Source: Campylobacterales bacterium (GTDB lineage: Bacteria > Campylobacterota_A > Desulfurellia > JAADFJ01). From it: a stretch of DNA of 6,273 nt. The notes under the pieces are model-generated. The model had not been told where the DNA came from. It saw only the letters and a program-made list of their open reading frames with translations, and searched no databases. Shown in pieces: positions 1-6,035 of the stretch. Numbering within the stretch: position 1 is the stretch's first letter; each line of letters starts with the position of its first letter. A program made the position numbers and the translations under genes. The DNA lies in contig JALWSW010000109.1 in NCBI GenBank assembly GCA_027080125.1, forward strand, positions 1 to 6,273, written 5' to 3'.

Positions 1-309
1 ATAATGACTGAAAGCATCGAGAGTGTCTTGTATAAGCCACTTTCCAAACTTATCAAAACATTTTTGCCCGGCATAAACCTCATACCACGCAATCTCACGC
101 TTAGATTTGTATGCCTTTTTTACGGCCTCATCGATAACCGGCTTGGTGGCTTTCCAGATATCTGACCCTACTCCGTCCCCTTCAATAAAAGGGATAACCG
201 GATTATCCGGGACTTCTATCTTTCTGGGACCTTTTACAATAATCCTTTCGCCGCCTTCCGGAAGCGGTAACCTTTTTGGATTGTAATTGTCCAACACTCC
301 GTATGCCAT
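1..309 (-). CDS. icd: Isocitrate dehydrogenase, NADP-type (N-terminal part, cut by window edge)
   Basis: This is the first 103 codons of isocitrate dehydrogenase, the cytosolic TCA-cycle enzyme that oxidatively decarboxylates isocitrate to 2-oxoglutarate, usually with NADP in this bacterial family. The translation begins MAYGVLDNYNP and contains VPDNPVIPFIEGDGVGSDIW (about residues 33-52), which matches the conserved N-terminal stretch of E. coli-type Icd (VPENPIIPYIEGDGIG). It is followed by AVKKAYKSKREIAWYEVYAG, matching [20 protein letters not shown]. The frame stays open to position 1, so the substrate- and cofactor-binding residues lie outside the window. The ATG at 309-307 is supported by a strong GGAGG 6 nt upstream. 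The gene is separated from trkH by 160 bp and has its own promoter, so it is probably transcribed alone or heads a new unit. The family call is firm. NADP rather than NAD preference cannot be read from this fragment. Confidence 0.93.
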   Translation of the reverse strand, partial: MAYGVLDNYNPKRLPLPEGGERIIVKGPRKIEVPDNPVIPFIEGDGVGSDIWKATKPVIDEAVKKAYKSKREIAWYEVYAGQKCFDKFGKWLIQDTLDAFSHY

Positions 310-315
310 CTTCTT

Positions 316-320
316 CCTCC
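316..320 (-). promoter_or_regulatory. Ribosome binding site of icd
   Basis: GGAGG (continuing as GGAGGAAG) sits 6 nt before the ATG at 309. It is the strongest Shine-Dalgarno match in the window and fixes the icd start. It suggests efficient translation independent of any upstream gene. Confidence 0.85.
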
Positions 321-394
321 AATAAAAATTTATATATTATTAACTCTTACAAAGGTTTCTGTTTATGTCACCATTAAGTAAGTTATATAGCCTC

Positions 395-422
395 ATTGTA
401 GTCTTCTTGCTTTTTCTGTCAA
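395..422 (-). promoter_or_regulatory. Sigma70-type promoter for icd
   Basis: Read on the minus strand, a perfect -35 hexamer TTGACA (422-417) is followed by a 16-nt spacer and the -10 hexamer TACAAT (400-395), five of six matches to consensus. Transcription would be expected to start near 388, giving a leader of about 79 nt before the icd ATG. The site lies in the only intergenic gap of the window and points at icd. It is called from consensus similarity only, and the start site is inferred. Confidence 0.6.
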
Positions 423-428
423 GAAAAA
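411..428. repeat. Short inverted repeat overlapping the icd -35 element
   Basis: TTTTTCT (411-417) and AGAAAAA (422-428) form a perfect 7-bp inverted repeat around a 4-nt centre (GTCA on the plus strand). The centre and the ends of both arms coincide with the TTGACA -35 hexamer. The stem is nearly all A/T and is not followed by a T-run, so it is a poor terminator. It could be an operator half-site pair, or chance in AT-rich DNA. Confidence 0.3.
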
Positions 429-436
429 CTTTTGGT

Positions 437-461
437 ATAAATAACATAGGCTGAGAACCTA
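437..461 (-). terminator. Possible weak terminator downstream of trkH
   Basis: Nine nucleotides past the trkH stop codon, the minus-strand RNA can fold TAGGTT/AGCCTA (461-456 with 452-447, including one G-U pair) around a CTC loop. It is followed by the T-rich but interrupted tail TGTTATTTAT. The 6-bp stem is short and the tail is not a clean U-run, so termination would be inefficient. Position at the end of the six-gene run is the main support. Confidence 0.35.
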
Positions 462-469
462 ATACTTTA

Positions 470-1942
470 TCAGCGTTTCCAGAATATTGATAAGAATAAT
501 ACTATCATAGTATAGAATTCAAGCCTTCCTATTATCATATCAAAAGTCAATATAATCTTCGGAATCGCAGAGAAAAAACCAAATGTATTCGGCGGCGCTA
601 CCAATCCCAAACCTGGACCGGTATTTGACAGACATGCAATTGATGCACTTATAGCTGTTATAATATCTATATTGAAAAATGCCAATAACAAAGAGCTTAT
701 AGCAGCGGCAAAAATATAGATGCAGAAAAAAATCAGTGTGTTTCTGACAATAGCTCTGGTTATCTCATATCCGGGCACCTCAACCTCTTTTACCAGATTA
801 GGGTGTATCATCTTATAAAGCTCAACTTTTATTGCCTTGTATATAACTATAAATCTTATAACCTTTATACCTCCGCCGGTTGAGCCTGCCATACCGCCTA
901 TTACCATCGCCGATAAGATAAGAAGTTGAGAAAATATTGTCCAGTTGCCGAAATTGTAAGCGGTAAAACCGGTAGATGTTATCTGAGATACGGTTACAAA
1001 CAGACTGGCAAGATATGACTGAAAGATCGAGCCACCAGATACAAAATTTATTCTATTTGATATAAATACCAACAGGCTCACAAAAAGTAGTATAAAAAGA
1101 TATGTATTTGCTTCGCCTTTCAGATAATTTTTCTTTATGGCATCTTTAGGATTTTTAAAAATATTGTAAAGAAGTGTAAACTGCATTCCTCCCAGAATCA
1201 TAAAAATAATTATCACGATTCGAATATAAGAGGAGTTAAAATGAGCAATATTATCATTATAGCTTGAAAATCCTCCCGTAGAAAGTGTGGAAAATGAATG
1301 TATAACCGCATCAAAAGGACTCATTCCTCCGAATATAAGCAGTGTCACCTCGGCTAAGGTAAGCACAAAATATACTATCCACAGGCTTAGAGCAGTTTCT
1401 TTTATGCGAGGTTTGATCTTTGTCAATGTTATACCGCTTGATTCGGCAGAGAAAAGCTGGACGCCTGAGGCGCCTAAAAACGGAAATACCGCTACTGTTA
1501 AAACTATAATACCCATGCCACCTAACCATTGCGTGTAGCTTCGTAAGAAGATTAAGCCGTGGGACAGATTCGACAGGTTATCGATAACTGTTGCACCGGT
1601 AGTAGTAAAACCGCTCATAGCCTCAAAATATGAATCTACTATGTTTGGAAGTACTCCTGAGATTGTAAACGGCAGCCCATAGAAAAATGCTGATATAAGC
1701 CATATAAGAGTAACAACAAGAAATCCTTCGCGGTATCTGAGCTCTGCCTGTTTACTTTTGAAAATCTTTGATATCAAATAAAGTAGCGCACCTGAGATTG
1801 TTGTAATAGCTATCGATTCGGCAAGCGGAATAATCGATTCATGATAGAGAAGTGATACAAAAAGAGGAACAGTCTCCAGTACCCCCAGAAACATCAGGTA
1901 AACTGATATTATGGATAAGATAAGTCCGAGATTCAAAAACAT
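470..1942 (-). CDS. trkH: Trk system K+ uptake protein TrkH (membrane channel subunit)
   Basis: This 490-residue integral membrane protein belongs to the TrkH/KtrB/HKT superfamily. It forms the K+-conducting path in the inner membrane and is gated by the cytosolic ring protein TrkA. Length matches E. coli TrkH (about 483). The four pore-loop repeats are visible with their filter glycines: FTTTGAT near residues 112-118 (G116), STLSTGGFS 218-226 (G223), QITSTGFT 320-327 (G325) and LSNTGPG 438-444 (G442). The glycine-rich intramembrane gate segment GGMAGSTGGGIK (349-360) follows the third pore loop. Hydrophobic helices fill the rest, and the protein ends in WKR just after the last helix, as is usual. 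The ATG overlaps the trkA stop by one base (TGATG) and has no clear Shine-Dalgarno, so translation probably depends on ribosomes finishing trkA. Whether Na+ or H+ is co-transported cannot be read from sequence. Confidence 0.96.
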   Translation of the reverse strand: MFLNLGLILSIISVYLMFLGVLETVPLFVSLLYHESIIPLAESIAITTISGALLYLISKIFKSKQAELRYREGFLVVTLIWLISAFFYGLPFTISGVLPNIVDSYFEAMSGFTTTGATVIDNLSNLSHGLIFLRSYTQWLGGMGIIVLTVAVFPFLGASGVQLFSAESSGITLTKIKPRIKETALSLWIVYFVLTLAEVTLLIFGGMSPFDAVIHSFSTLSTGGFSSYNDNIAHFNSSYIRIVIIIFMILGGMQFTLLYNIFKNPKDAIKKNYLKGEANTYLFILLFVSLLVFISNRINFVSGGSIFQSYLASLFVTVSQITSTGFTAYNFGNWTIFSQLLILSAMVIGGMAGSTGGGIKVIRFIVIYKAIKVELYKMIHPNLVKEVEVPGYEITRAIVRNTLIFFCIYIFAAAISSLLLAFFNIDIITAISASIACLSNTGPGLGLVAPPNTFGFFSAIPKIILTFDMIIGRLEFYTMIVLFLSIFWKR

Positions 1943-3267
1943 CAGAACAGTTTGGATATCTTTTTCAGATCACCGAATCGGGCAAAGATTACCAGTCTGT
2001 CGCCCTCGATAAGTATCTCTTTATCCTTGGGTATTAAAATCTTATCTCTACGCAAAAGCAAGGCGATCCTGCATAAAGATGGAAATTTTATATCTTCTAT
2101 AAGTTGATTAATGACAGGAGAACTGCTTTTTACCGGTTCTTCGATTATCCCTATCTTGCTGCCTTTGAGCACAGATATGGATGTGGCTTTTCTGTCTATT
2201 ATCAAATCAAGTATAGCAGCAGATGAGGAGAGTTTAGGATCCACAATCGAGCCCAAACCCAACTGTTCTGCAATATATGAATATTCCTCAGTTGCTGTCA
2301 CCGTTATGCATTTTCTTACACCCATTCTTTTGGCAAGCACAGATAGCAATATATTCATTTCATCATCTTTTGTTGTTGTTATTAGTAGATCAGAAGAAAA
2401 AATGTCTTCGGTTTTTAGCAGTTGCATATCAGATCCGCTGCCAAACATAACAACAGCAGATGGAAATTCCAAGGAAAGCTCGTTGCATATATCATGATTA
2501 TTGTCAATGATTTTAACATCGATTCCGTTATCGATGCAATATCTGGCAATATATCTGCCTTTTCTTCCGCCACCGATAATAGATACCACACCTATCTGTT
2601 TTATATCTTCAGCCATATCCCGAAGAATCTTGTCTATCTTCTCAACTGATGCGGCAATAAAAGCGATATCCCCGGGAACAATCTTGCTTTTTGGTGTGGT
2701 TATTTCATAATTACCCAGATGATAGAGCAGCGGAACGGAAAAGTCTTCATTATCAATTTCTTCGACGGTTTTCATGGCATAAGGATTGTTGTTTTTCACC
2801 CTGATTCCCACAACAACCGCTTTCTCATCAAAAAACTCCAGCACATTGGTTGCAGGAGCAATTTTCATCAAATCTATAATTCTATTGGCTACGGCTTTAT
2901 CAATATCGATTACTCTGTCGATATGAAGCAGTTTCACTAAAGCTTCGTTTTTATAAAATTCTCTGTTTTTCAGACGTATCAGCCTTTTTTTTATATCAAG
3001 TGTGGTATTTGCTACTGCCGTTGCTGCAATATTTGTTATATCATCGCGTGTTGTTACCACTAAAATGTCAACGGTTTTCGGATTTATTTTGGAAATAAGC
3101 TCAGATGATGTTCCATCACCTATAATTCCGTTTATATCCAAAACATTACTTAATCTTTTTATTTTTTCTTCACTTGTATCAACAACGGTAACATCACAAT
3201 CGGATTTTATAGCCAGATCGGCAGTAGCCGACCCAACTCTGCCGGCTCCAATAATCAAAACATGCAT
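1942..3267 (-). CDS. trkA: Trk system K+ uptake regulator TrkA (NAD-binding, two RCK domains)
   Basis: TrkA is the cytosolic peripheral subunit that binds NAD(H)/ATP and controls K+ flux through TrkH. The 441 residues show the full-length double arrangement RCK_N-RCK_C-RCK_N-RCK_C, comparable to E. coli TrkA (458). The first Rossmann fold has GAGRVG at 7-12, an acidic residue ending strand 2 (D30) and GDGTS at 50-54. The second has GGGRKG at 232-237, D255 and GSGSD at 276-280, then DDEMNILLSVLAKRMG (301-316), a typical TrkA stretch. RCK_C domains occupy about 145-220 and 360-441, the last ending in the usual VPGD-like segment (EGDRLVIFA, 421-429). Both dinucleotide sites look intact. The ATG at 3267 is 2 nt past the rpe stop with GAGAGG 6 nt upstream. 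The stop overlaps trkH, its functional partner, by one base. Confidence 0.96.
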   Translation of the reverse strand: MHVLIIGAGRVGSATADLAIKSDCDVTVVDTSEEKIKRLSNVLDINGIIGDGTSSELISKINPKTVDILVVTTRDDITNIAATAVANTTLDIKKRLIRLKNREFYKNEALVKLLHIDRVIDIDKAVANRIIDLMKIAPATNVLEFFDEKAVVVGIRVKNNNPYAMKTVEEIDNEDFSVPLLYHLGNYEITTPKSKIVPGDIAFIAASVEKIDKILRDMAEDIKQIGVVSIIGGGRKGRYIARYCIDNGIDVKIIDNNHDICNELSLEFPSAVVMFGSGSDMQLLKTEDIFSSDLLITTTKDDEMNILLSVLAKRMGVRKCITVTATEEYSYIAEQLGLGSIVDPKLSSSAAILDLIIDRKATSISVLKGSKIGIIEEPVKSSSPVINQLIEDIKFPSLCRIALLLRRDKILIPKDKEILIEGDRLVIFARFGDLKKISKLF

Positions 3268-3269
3268 GT

Positions 3270-3911
3270 TTAACCTCTCAAACTTTTAACAGCCTTTTGG
3301 TAATCGTTTTCGGAAAATATGAAGCTTCCTGCAACCAAAATATCAACTCCGGCGGTAATCAGCTTTTTGGCATTAATATCGTTTATTCCCCCATCCACCT
3401 CTATTTTATACGCAAACCTATTTTCTTTTCTGATTTTTTCCAACGCTTCAACCTTTTTTATCTGTTCGGGAATAAATTTTTGTCCCCCGAATCCCGGATT
3501 AACACTCATAACAAGAACAAGATCAACCTTGCCAAGCAGATATTCCAGATTTGATTCCGGAGTAGCCGGACAGATGGAGATTCCGGATTTTATACCCAGT
3601 TCGTTAATCTTGTCAATAACCCTATCGCTATGAGGAGTTGCTTCCTGATGTATCGTTATATATGTTGCTCCGGCTTCATAAAACGGCTGTATCCAGTTTT
3701 CAGGATTGCTTACCATAAGATGCAGATCAAGTGGCAAAGAGGTAACCTTTTTAACAGCTTTTACAAAATCAGGTCCTACTGTAAGATTCGGAACAAAATG
3801 CCCATCCATAATATCTATATGCAAAAGATCAGCGCCGGCAGCTTCAATTTTTGCGATTTCGGTTTTTATATCTGAAAAATCCGCTGCCAAAAGTGACGGA
3901 GCAACAAGCAT
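3270..3911 (-). CDS. rpe: Ribulose-phosphate 3-epimerase
   Basis: Rpe is the cytosolic metal-dependent (beta/alpha)8-barrel enzyme that interconverts D-ribulose 5-phosphate and D-xylulose 5-phosphate in the pentose phosphate pathway. Counted from the preferred ATG it has 213 residues, close to the usual 215-225. Family signatures are present: APSLLAADF (4-12), HIDIMDGHFVPN (31-42), LDLHLMV (61-67), MSVNPGFGGQ (135-144), EVDGGI (171-176) and the phosphate-binding AGSFIF (194-199). By homology H31, D33, H64 and D173 are the metal ligands, with D33 and D173 as the acid/base pair. The frame can be opened at a TTG at 3923, adding four residues (start-Glu-Ala-Lys). The ATG at 3911 is better: GGAAG lies 5 nt before it, and the family normally starts at this point. 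It begins 1 nt after the thiL stop and ends 2 nt before trkA. Confidence 0.96.
   Translation of the reverse strand: MLVAPSLLAADFSDIKTEIAKIEAAGADLLHIDIMDGHFVPNLTVGPDFVKAVKKVTSLPLDLHLMVSNPENWIQPFYEAGATYITIHQEATPHSDRVIDKINELGIKSGISICPATPESNLEYLLGKVDLVLVMSVNPGFGGQKFIPEQIKKVEALEKIRKENRFAYKIEVDGGINDINAKKLITAGVDILVAGSFIFSENDYQKAVKSLRG
3274..3279 (-). promoter_or_regulatory. Ribosome binding site of trkA
   Basis: GAGAGG lies 6 nt before the trkA ATG, within the last codons of rpe. It selects the ATG at 3267-3265 over a second ATG at 3263-3261, which is out of frame. Confidence 0.65.
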
Positions 3912-3912
3912 C

Positions 3913-4839
3913 TTAGCTTCCAAAATGGGTAAAACCCGGACTATTTATCGTGATAGGCGTTTGCCCTGATAAAACGGTGAGTCCGTCTCCTTTTGTAACT
4001 TTTCCTATAAGACGAATGTTTGGATTAATCTTTTTAAGCTCTGCATACATCTTTTCCTCGTTCTCCTTTGAGGTAAAAAGCAATCTGTAATCTTCTCCTC
4101 CCGTAAGCGCATAGGTTATAATTTTATCATCAGATACGATTCCTGCAAGCGGATGATCTTTTAAGATGTTTTCCGCTTGTAGTGTTATTTTGTAGCCCGA
4201 ACTTTTTGCAAGTCTCAGACAGTCCTGATAAATTCCGTCGGATAAATCAATCATTGCGGTTGCAAGACCAAGCTCCTGTAATTTGAGCGCAAGATTAACC
4301 TCCGGCTCAGGGATAAGCTGAAATTTTGCAAACTCACTGCTTCTGCCTGATTGCAGCATCTCTAATCCGTATGAAGCAAGACCGGTAAAACCTGAAATAT
4401 ACACCGAATCGCCAATATCAGCTCCGCTCCTGAGAATCGCCTTTTTGTGCGGAACTTTGCCTATTGCCGTGATTGCAACTGTTGTTACTTCCGATTTTGT
4501 TGTATCTCCTCCACATAACTTTAAATTGAATTTGGAGCATATATCAAAAAACCCTGATAGAAATAGGTTAATCCAATGTTCATCCAGTCGCCTCAGTGCA
4601 AGATCCAGAAATAAGAACAACGGTTTCCCTCCCATTGCCGCAATATCGCTTATGTTGACCGCTGCAATTTTCCAACCCAGGGAATAAGGATCCATCCAAC
4701 TGCCGAAATGAACCGATTCAGTCATCAGGTCGCTTGTTACGAGATAATCGTAATCATCTTGCTCAATTATAAAACAATCATCACCGATTGAGTTGTTGAA
4801 TCTCGTTTTCAGAAGAGCTATGAGCTGGTCCTCATTCAT
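3913..4839 (-). CDS. thiL: Thiamine-monophosphate kinase
   Basis: ThiL is the cytosolic kinase that phosphorylates thiamine monophosphate with ATP to give thiamine diphosphate, the last step of cofactor synthesis. The 308 residues match the family's typical 310-340 and show the PurM/AIR-synthetase-like fold. Motifs in order are GDD (19-21), TSDLMTESVHF (35-45), VNISDIAAMGG (61-71), the Mg/ATP-binding GGDTT (110-114), IDLSDG (197-202) and GGEDYRLLFT (247-256). The C-terminal GFTHF (302-306) stands where family members usually have GWDHF or GYDHF. The conserved aspartates that coordinate Mg2+ all appear present. The ATG overlaps the rarA stop as ATGA (4 nt) with only a weak upstream GAG, which indicates coupling to rarA. 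No other thiamine gene is in view, and there is no room for a TPP riboswitch directly upstream. Confidence 0.95.
   Translation of the reverse strand: MNEDQLIALLKTRFNNSIGDDCFIIEQDDYDYLVTSDLMTESVHFGSWMDPYSLGWKIAAVNISDIAAMGGKPLFLFLDLALRRLDEHWINLFLSGFFDICSKFNLKLCGGDTTKSEVTTVAITAIGKVPHKKAILRSGADIGDSVYISGFTGLASYGLEMLQSGRSSEFAKFQLIPEPEVNLALKLQELGLATAMIDLSDGIYQDCLRLAKSSGYKITLQAENILKDHPLAGIVSDDKIITYALTGGEDYRLLFTSKENEEKMYAELKKINPNIRLIGKVTKGDGLTVLSGQTPITINSPGFTHFGS
3917..3921 (-). promoter_or_regulatory. Ribosome binding site that decides the rpe start
   Basis: GGAAG ends 5 nt before the ATG at 3911-3909. The competing in-frame TTG at 3923-3921 overlaps the first base of this site, so it cannot use it. 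The site lies inside the last codons of thiL. Confidence 0.6.
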
Positions 4840-6035
4840 TTTTTGAGCTCTTTGAGAAATCGCTTTATCCTTGCCTCGTACCCTTGATCTGTTGCTTCAT
4901 AAAAATTTATATCAAACGGTGCGTATCTGTATTTTACATAATGATTTGGATAATTGTGGGGATAAAGATAACTTTTGGCACCCTTAGGTGGATTTTGACG
5001 CAGATCGTCGGGAACCGGAATCGAGCCTTTTGAGTTTACAAACGATTTTGCCTTGCCAAGAGCCAAATACGAACTGTTTGATTTAGGAGATGTTGCGAGA
5101 AACACGGTTGCATAGGCAAGAGCAATTTCAGCTTCAGGCATTCCTACTGCTGTAACTATATCATAACAGGATGCTGCAACCGGAGCTGCCAATGCGTTTG
5201 CCATAGCTATATCCTCAACAGCCAGAATCATCAATCTCCTGGCTATATAGAGCGGATCTTCACCGCCTTTAAGCATCTTTGCAAGCCATAAAAGCGCACT
5301 ATCAGGATCGGTTCCTCTGATGCTTTTTATAAAGGCGCTTATACTGTCGTAATGTTCATCGTTTTTGTCATAGCCATCAGTCTCTTCCTCAACTATATCA
5401 TTGATAGTTATCTTTGAAGGACAGATTAAGGATGCTGCTTCAATTCGGTTAATCAGTCTTCTTGCATCACCATCGGCAATTTCGATAAATCGTTTTTTAG
5501 CATCCGGCATAATGGGTATATTTAAAAACTGTTCCGCCTTTTCGCAAAGTTTGAGCATAACAGACTTATTTAATTTTCGAAATTTTATCAGCATACTTCT
5601 TGAACGAAATGCAGGAGCAAGGGAATAAAACGGATTTTCCGTAGATGCGGCTATCACTATAAGATGTCTATCCATGTCCTCAAGGAAAAGTTCTAATTTG
5701 GGACGAGTGGCTCTGTGAATCTCATCTATAAATATGATTGAGCGCTTACCCGATTCGGCATAAATCTTTCTGGCATCAAGAAGTGTCTTTTTAATTTTTT
5801 CGGTTCTGAACTCTCCGGCGGCATTCATCATAATGACCGGAAAACCGAATTTCTCGGCAATAATATTTACAAAACTTGTTTTTCCGGTTCCAGAAGGTCC
5901 TGATATGACCAAAGAGGGTATATTACCCGATTCAATCATACGTCTGAAAGGTAATCCGGAGGCAAGAATATGCTCTTGTCCGAGAAGCTCGTCAAGCTGT
6001 TTGGGTCTGAGCGAGAATATAAGCTGTTTAGCCAT
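4836..6035 (-). CDS. rarA: Replication-associated recombination protein A (RarA/MgsA/WRNIP1-type AAA+ ATPase)
   Basis: RarA is a tetrameric AAA+ ATPase related to clamp-loader subunits and RuvB that acts on DNA at stalled replication forks. The N-terminus carries the family hallmark LRPKQLDELLGQEHIL (9-24). Walker A is GPSGTGKT (46-53), Walker B FIDE (102-105), sensor 1 lies in AASTENP (129-135), the likely arginine finger is R146, and sensor 2 lies in GDARRLINRIE (188-198). The C-terminal tetramerisation part is clear: YDSISAFIKSIRGTDPDSALLWLAKML (229-255), GGEDPLYIARRL (257-268), GMPEAEIALAYA (298-309), APKSN-like SPKSNSSYLALGKA (316-329) and FYEATDQGYEARI (378-390). At 399 residues it is shorter than E. 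coli RarA (447), with divergence after Walker B and a gap near 350-357. The start overlaps the upstream gene's end by 8 nt and has no adjacent Shine-Dalgarno. It is not a clamp-loader DnaX, because no zinc finger or tau-like tail is present. Confidence 0.93.
   Translation of the reverse strand: MAKQLIFSLRPKQLDELLGQEHILASGLPFRRMIESGNIPSLVISGPSGTGKTSFVNIIAEKFGFPVIMMNAAGEFRTEKIKKTLLDARKIYAESGKRSIIFIDEIHRATRPKLELFLEDMDRHLIVIAASTENPFYSLAPAFRSRSMLIKFRKLNKSVMLKLCEKAEQFLNIPIMPDAKKRFIEIADGDARRLINRIEAASLICPSKITINDIVEEETDGYDKNDEHYDSISAFIKSIRGTDPDSALLWLAKMLKGGEDPLYIARRLMILAVEDIAMANALAAPVAASCYDIVTAVGMPEAEIALAYATVFLATSPKSNSSYLALGKAKSFVNSKGSIPVPDDLRQNPPKGAKSYLYPHNYPNHYVKYRYAPFDINFYEATDQGYEARIKRFLKELKK

Noticed and set aside
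330..355. Very AT-rich stretch just upstream of the icd ribosome site as an alternative -10 region
   Set aside because: TAATAT/TATAAA-like strings occur, but no acceptable -35 lies 16-18 nt upstream. The TTGACA/TACAAT pair is a much better promoter.
344..385. CTTAC/GTAAG pairing in the icd leader as a regulatory RNA hairpin
   Set aside because: It has only 5 bp across a loop of about 25 nt, with no flanking extension, so it is expected by chance and is not a riboswitch fold.
2111..2497. A 128-codon plus-strand open frame opposite trkA
   Set aside because: It lies wholly antisense to a well-supported gene, its translation is serine/isoleucine-rich with no recognisable family, and several similar frames occur opposite the other genes. 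These are mirror frames of the real coding sequence.
3002..3289. A 95-codon plus-strand open frame opposite the trkA start
   Set aside because: It is antisense to the conserved first Rossmann fold of trkA, has no ribosome site of note, and encodes no recognisable domain.
3706..3969. An 87-codon plus-strand open frame across the rpe/thiL junction
   Set aside because: Both genes on the opposite strand carry full family motifs through this stretch. The plus-strand product has no similarity I recognise.
4836..4860. TPP riboswitch before thiL
   Set aside because: thiL begins inside the end of rarA with no untranslated space, and no TPP-aptamer motif such as CTGAGA was seen in the flanking sequence on the relevant strand.
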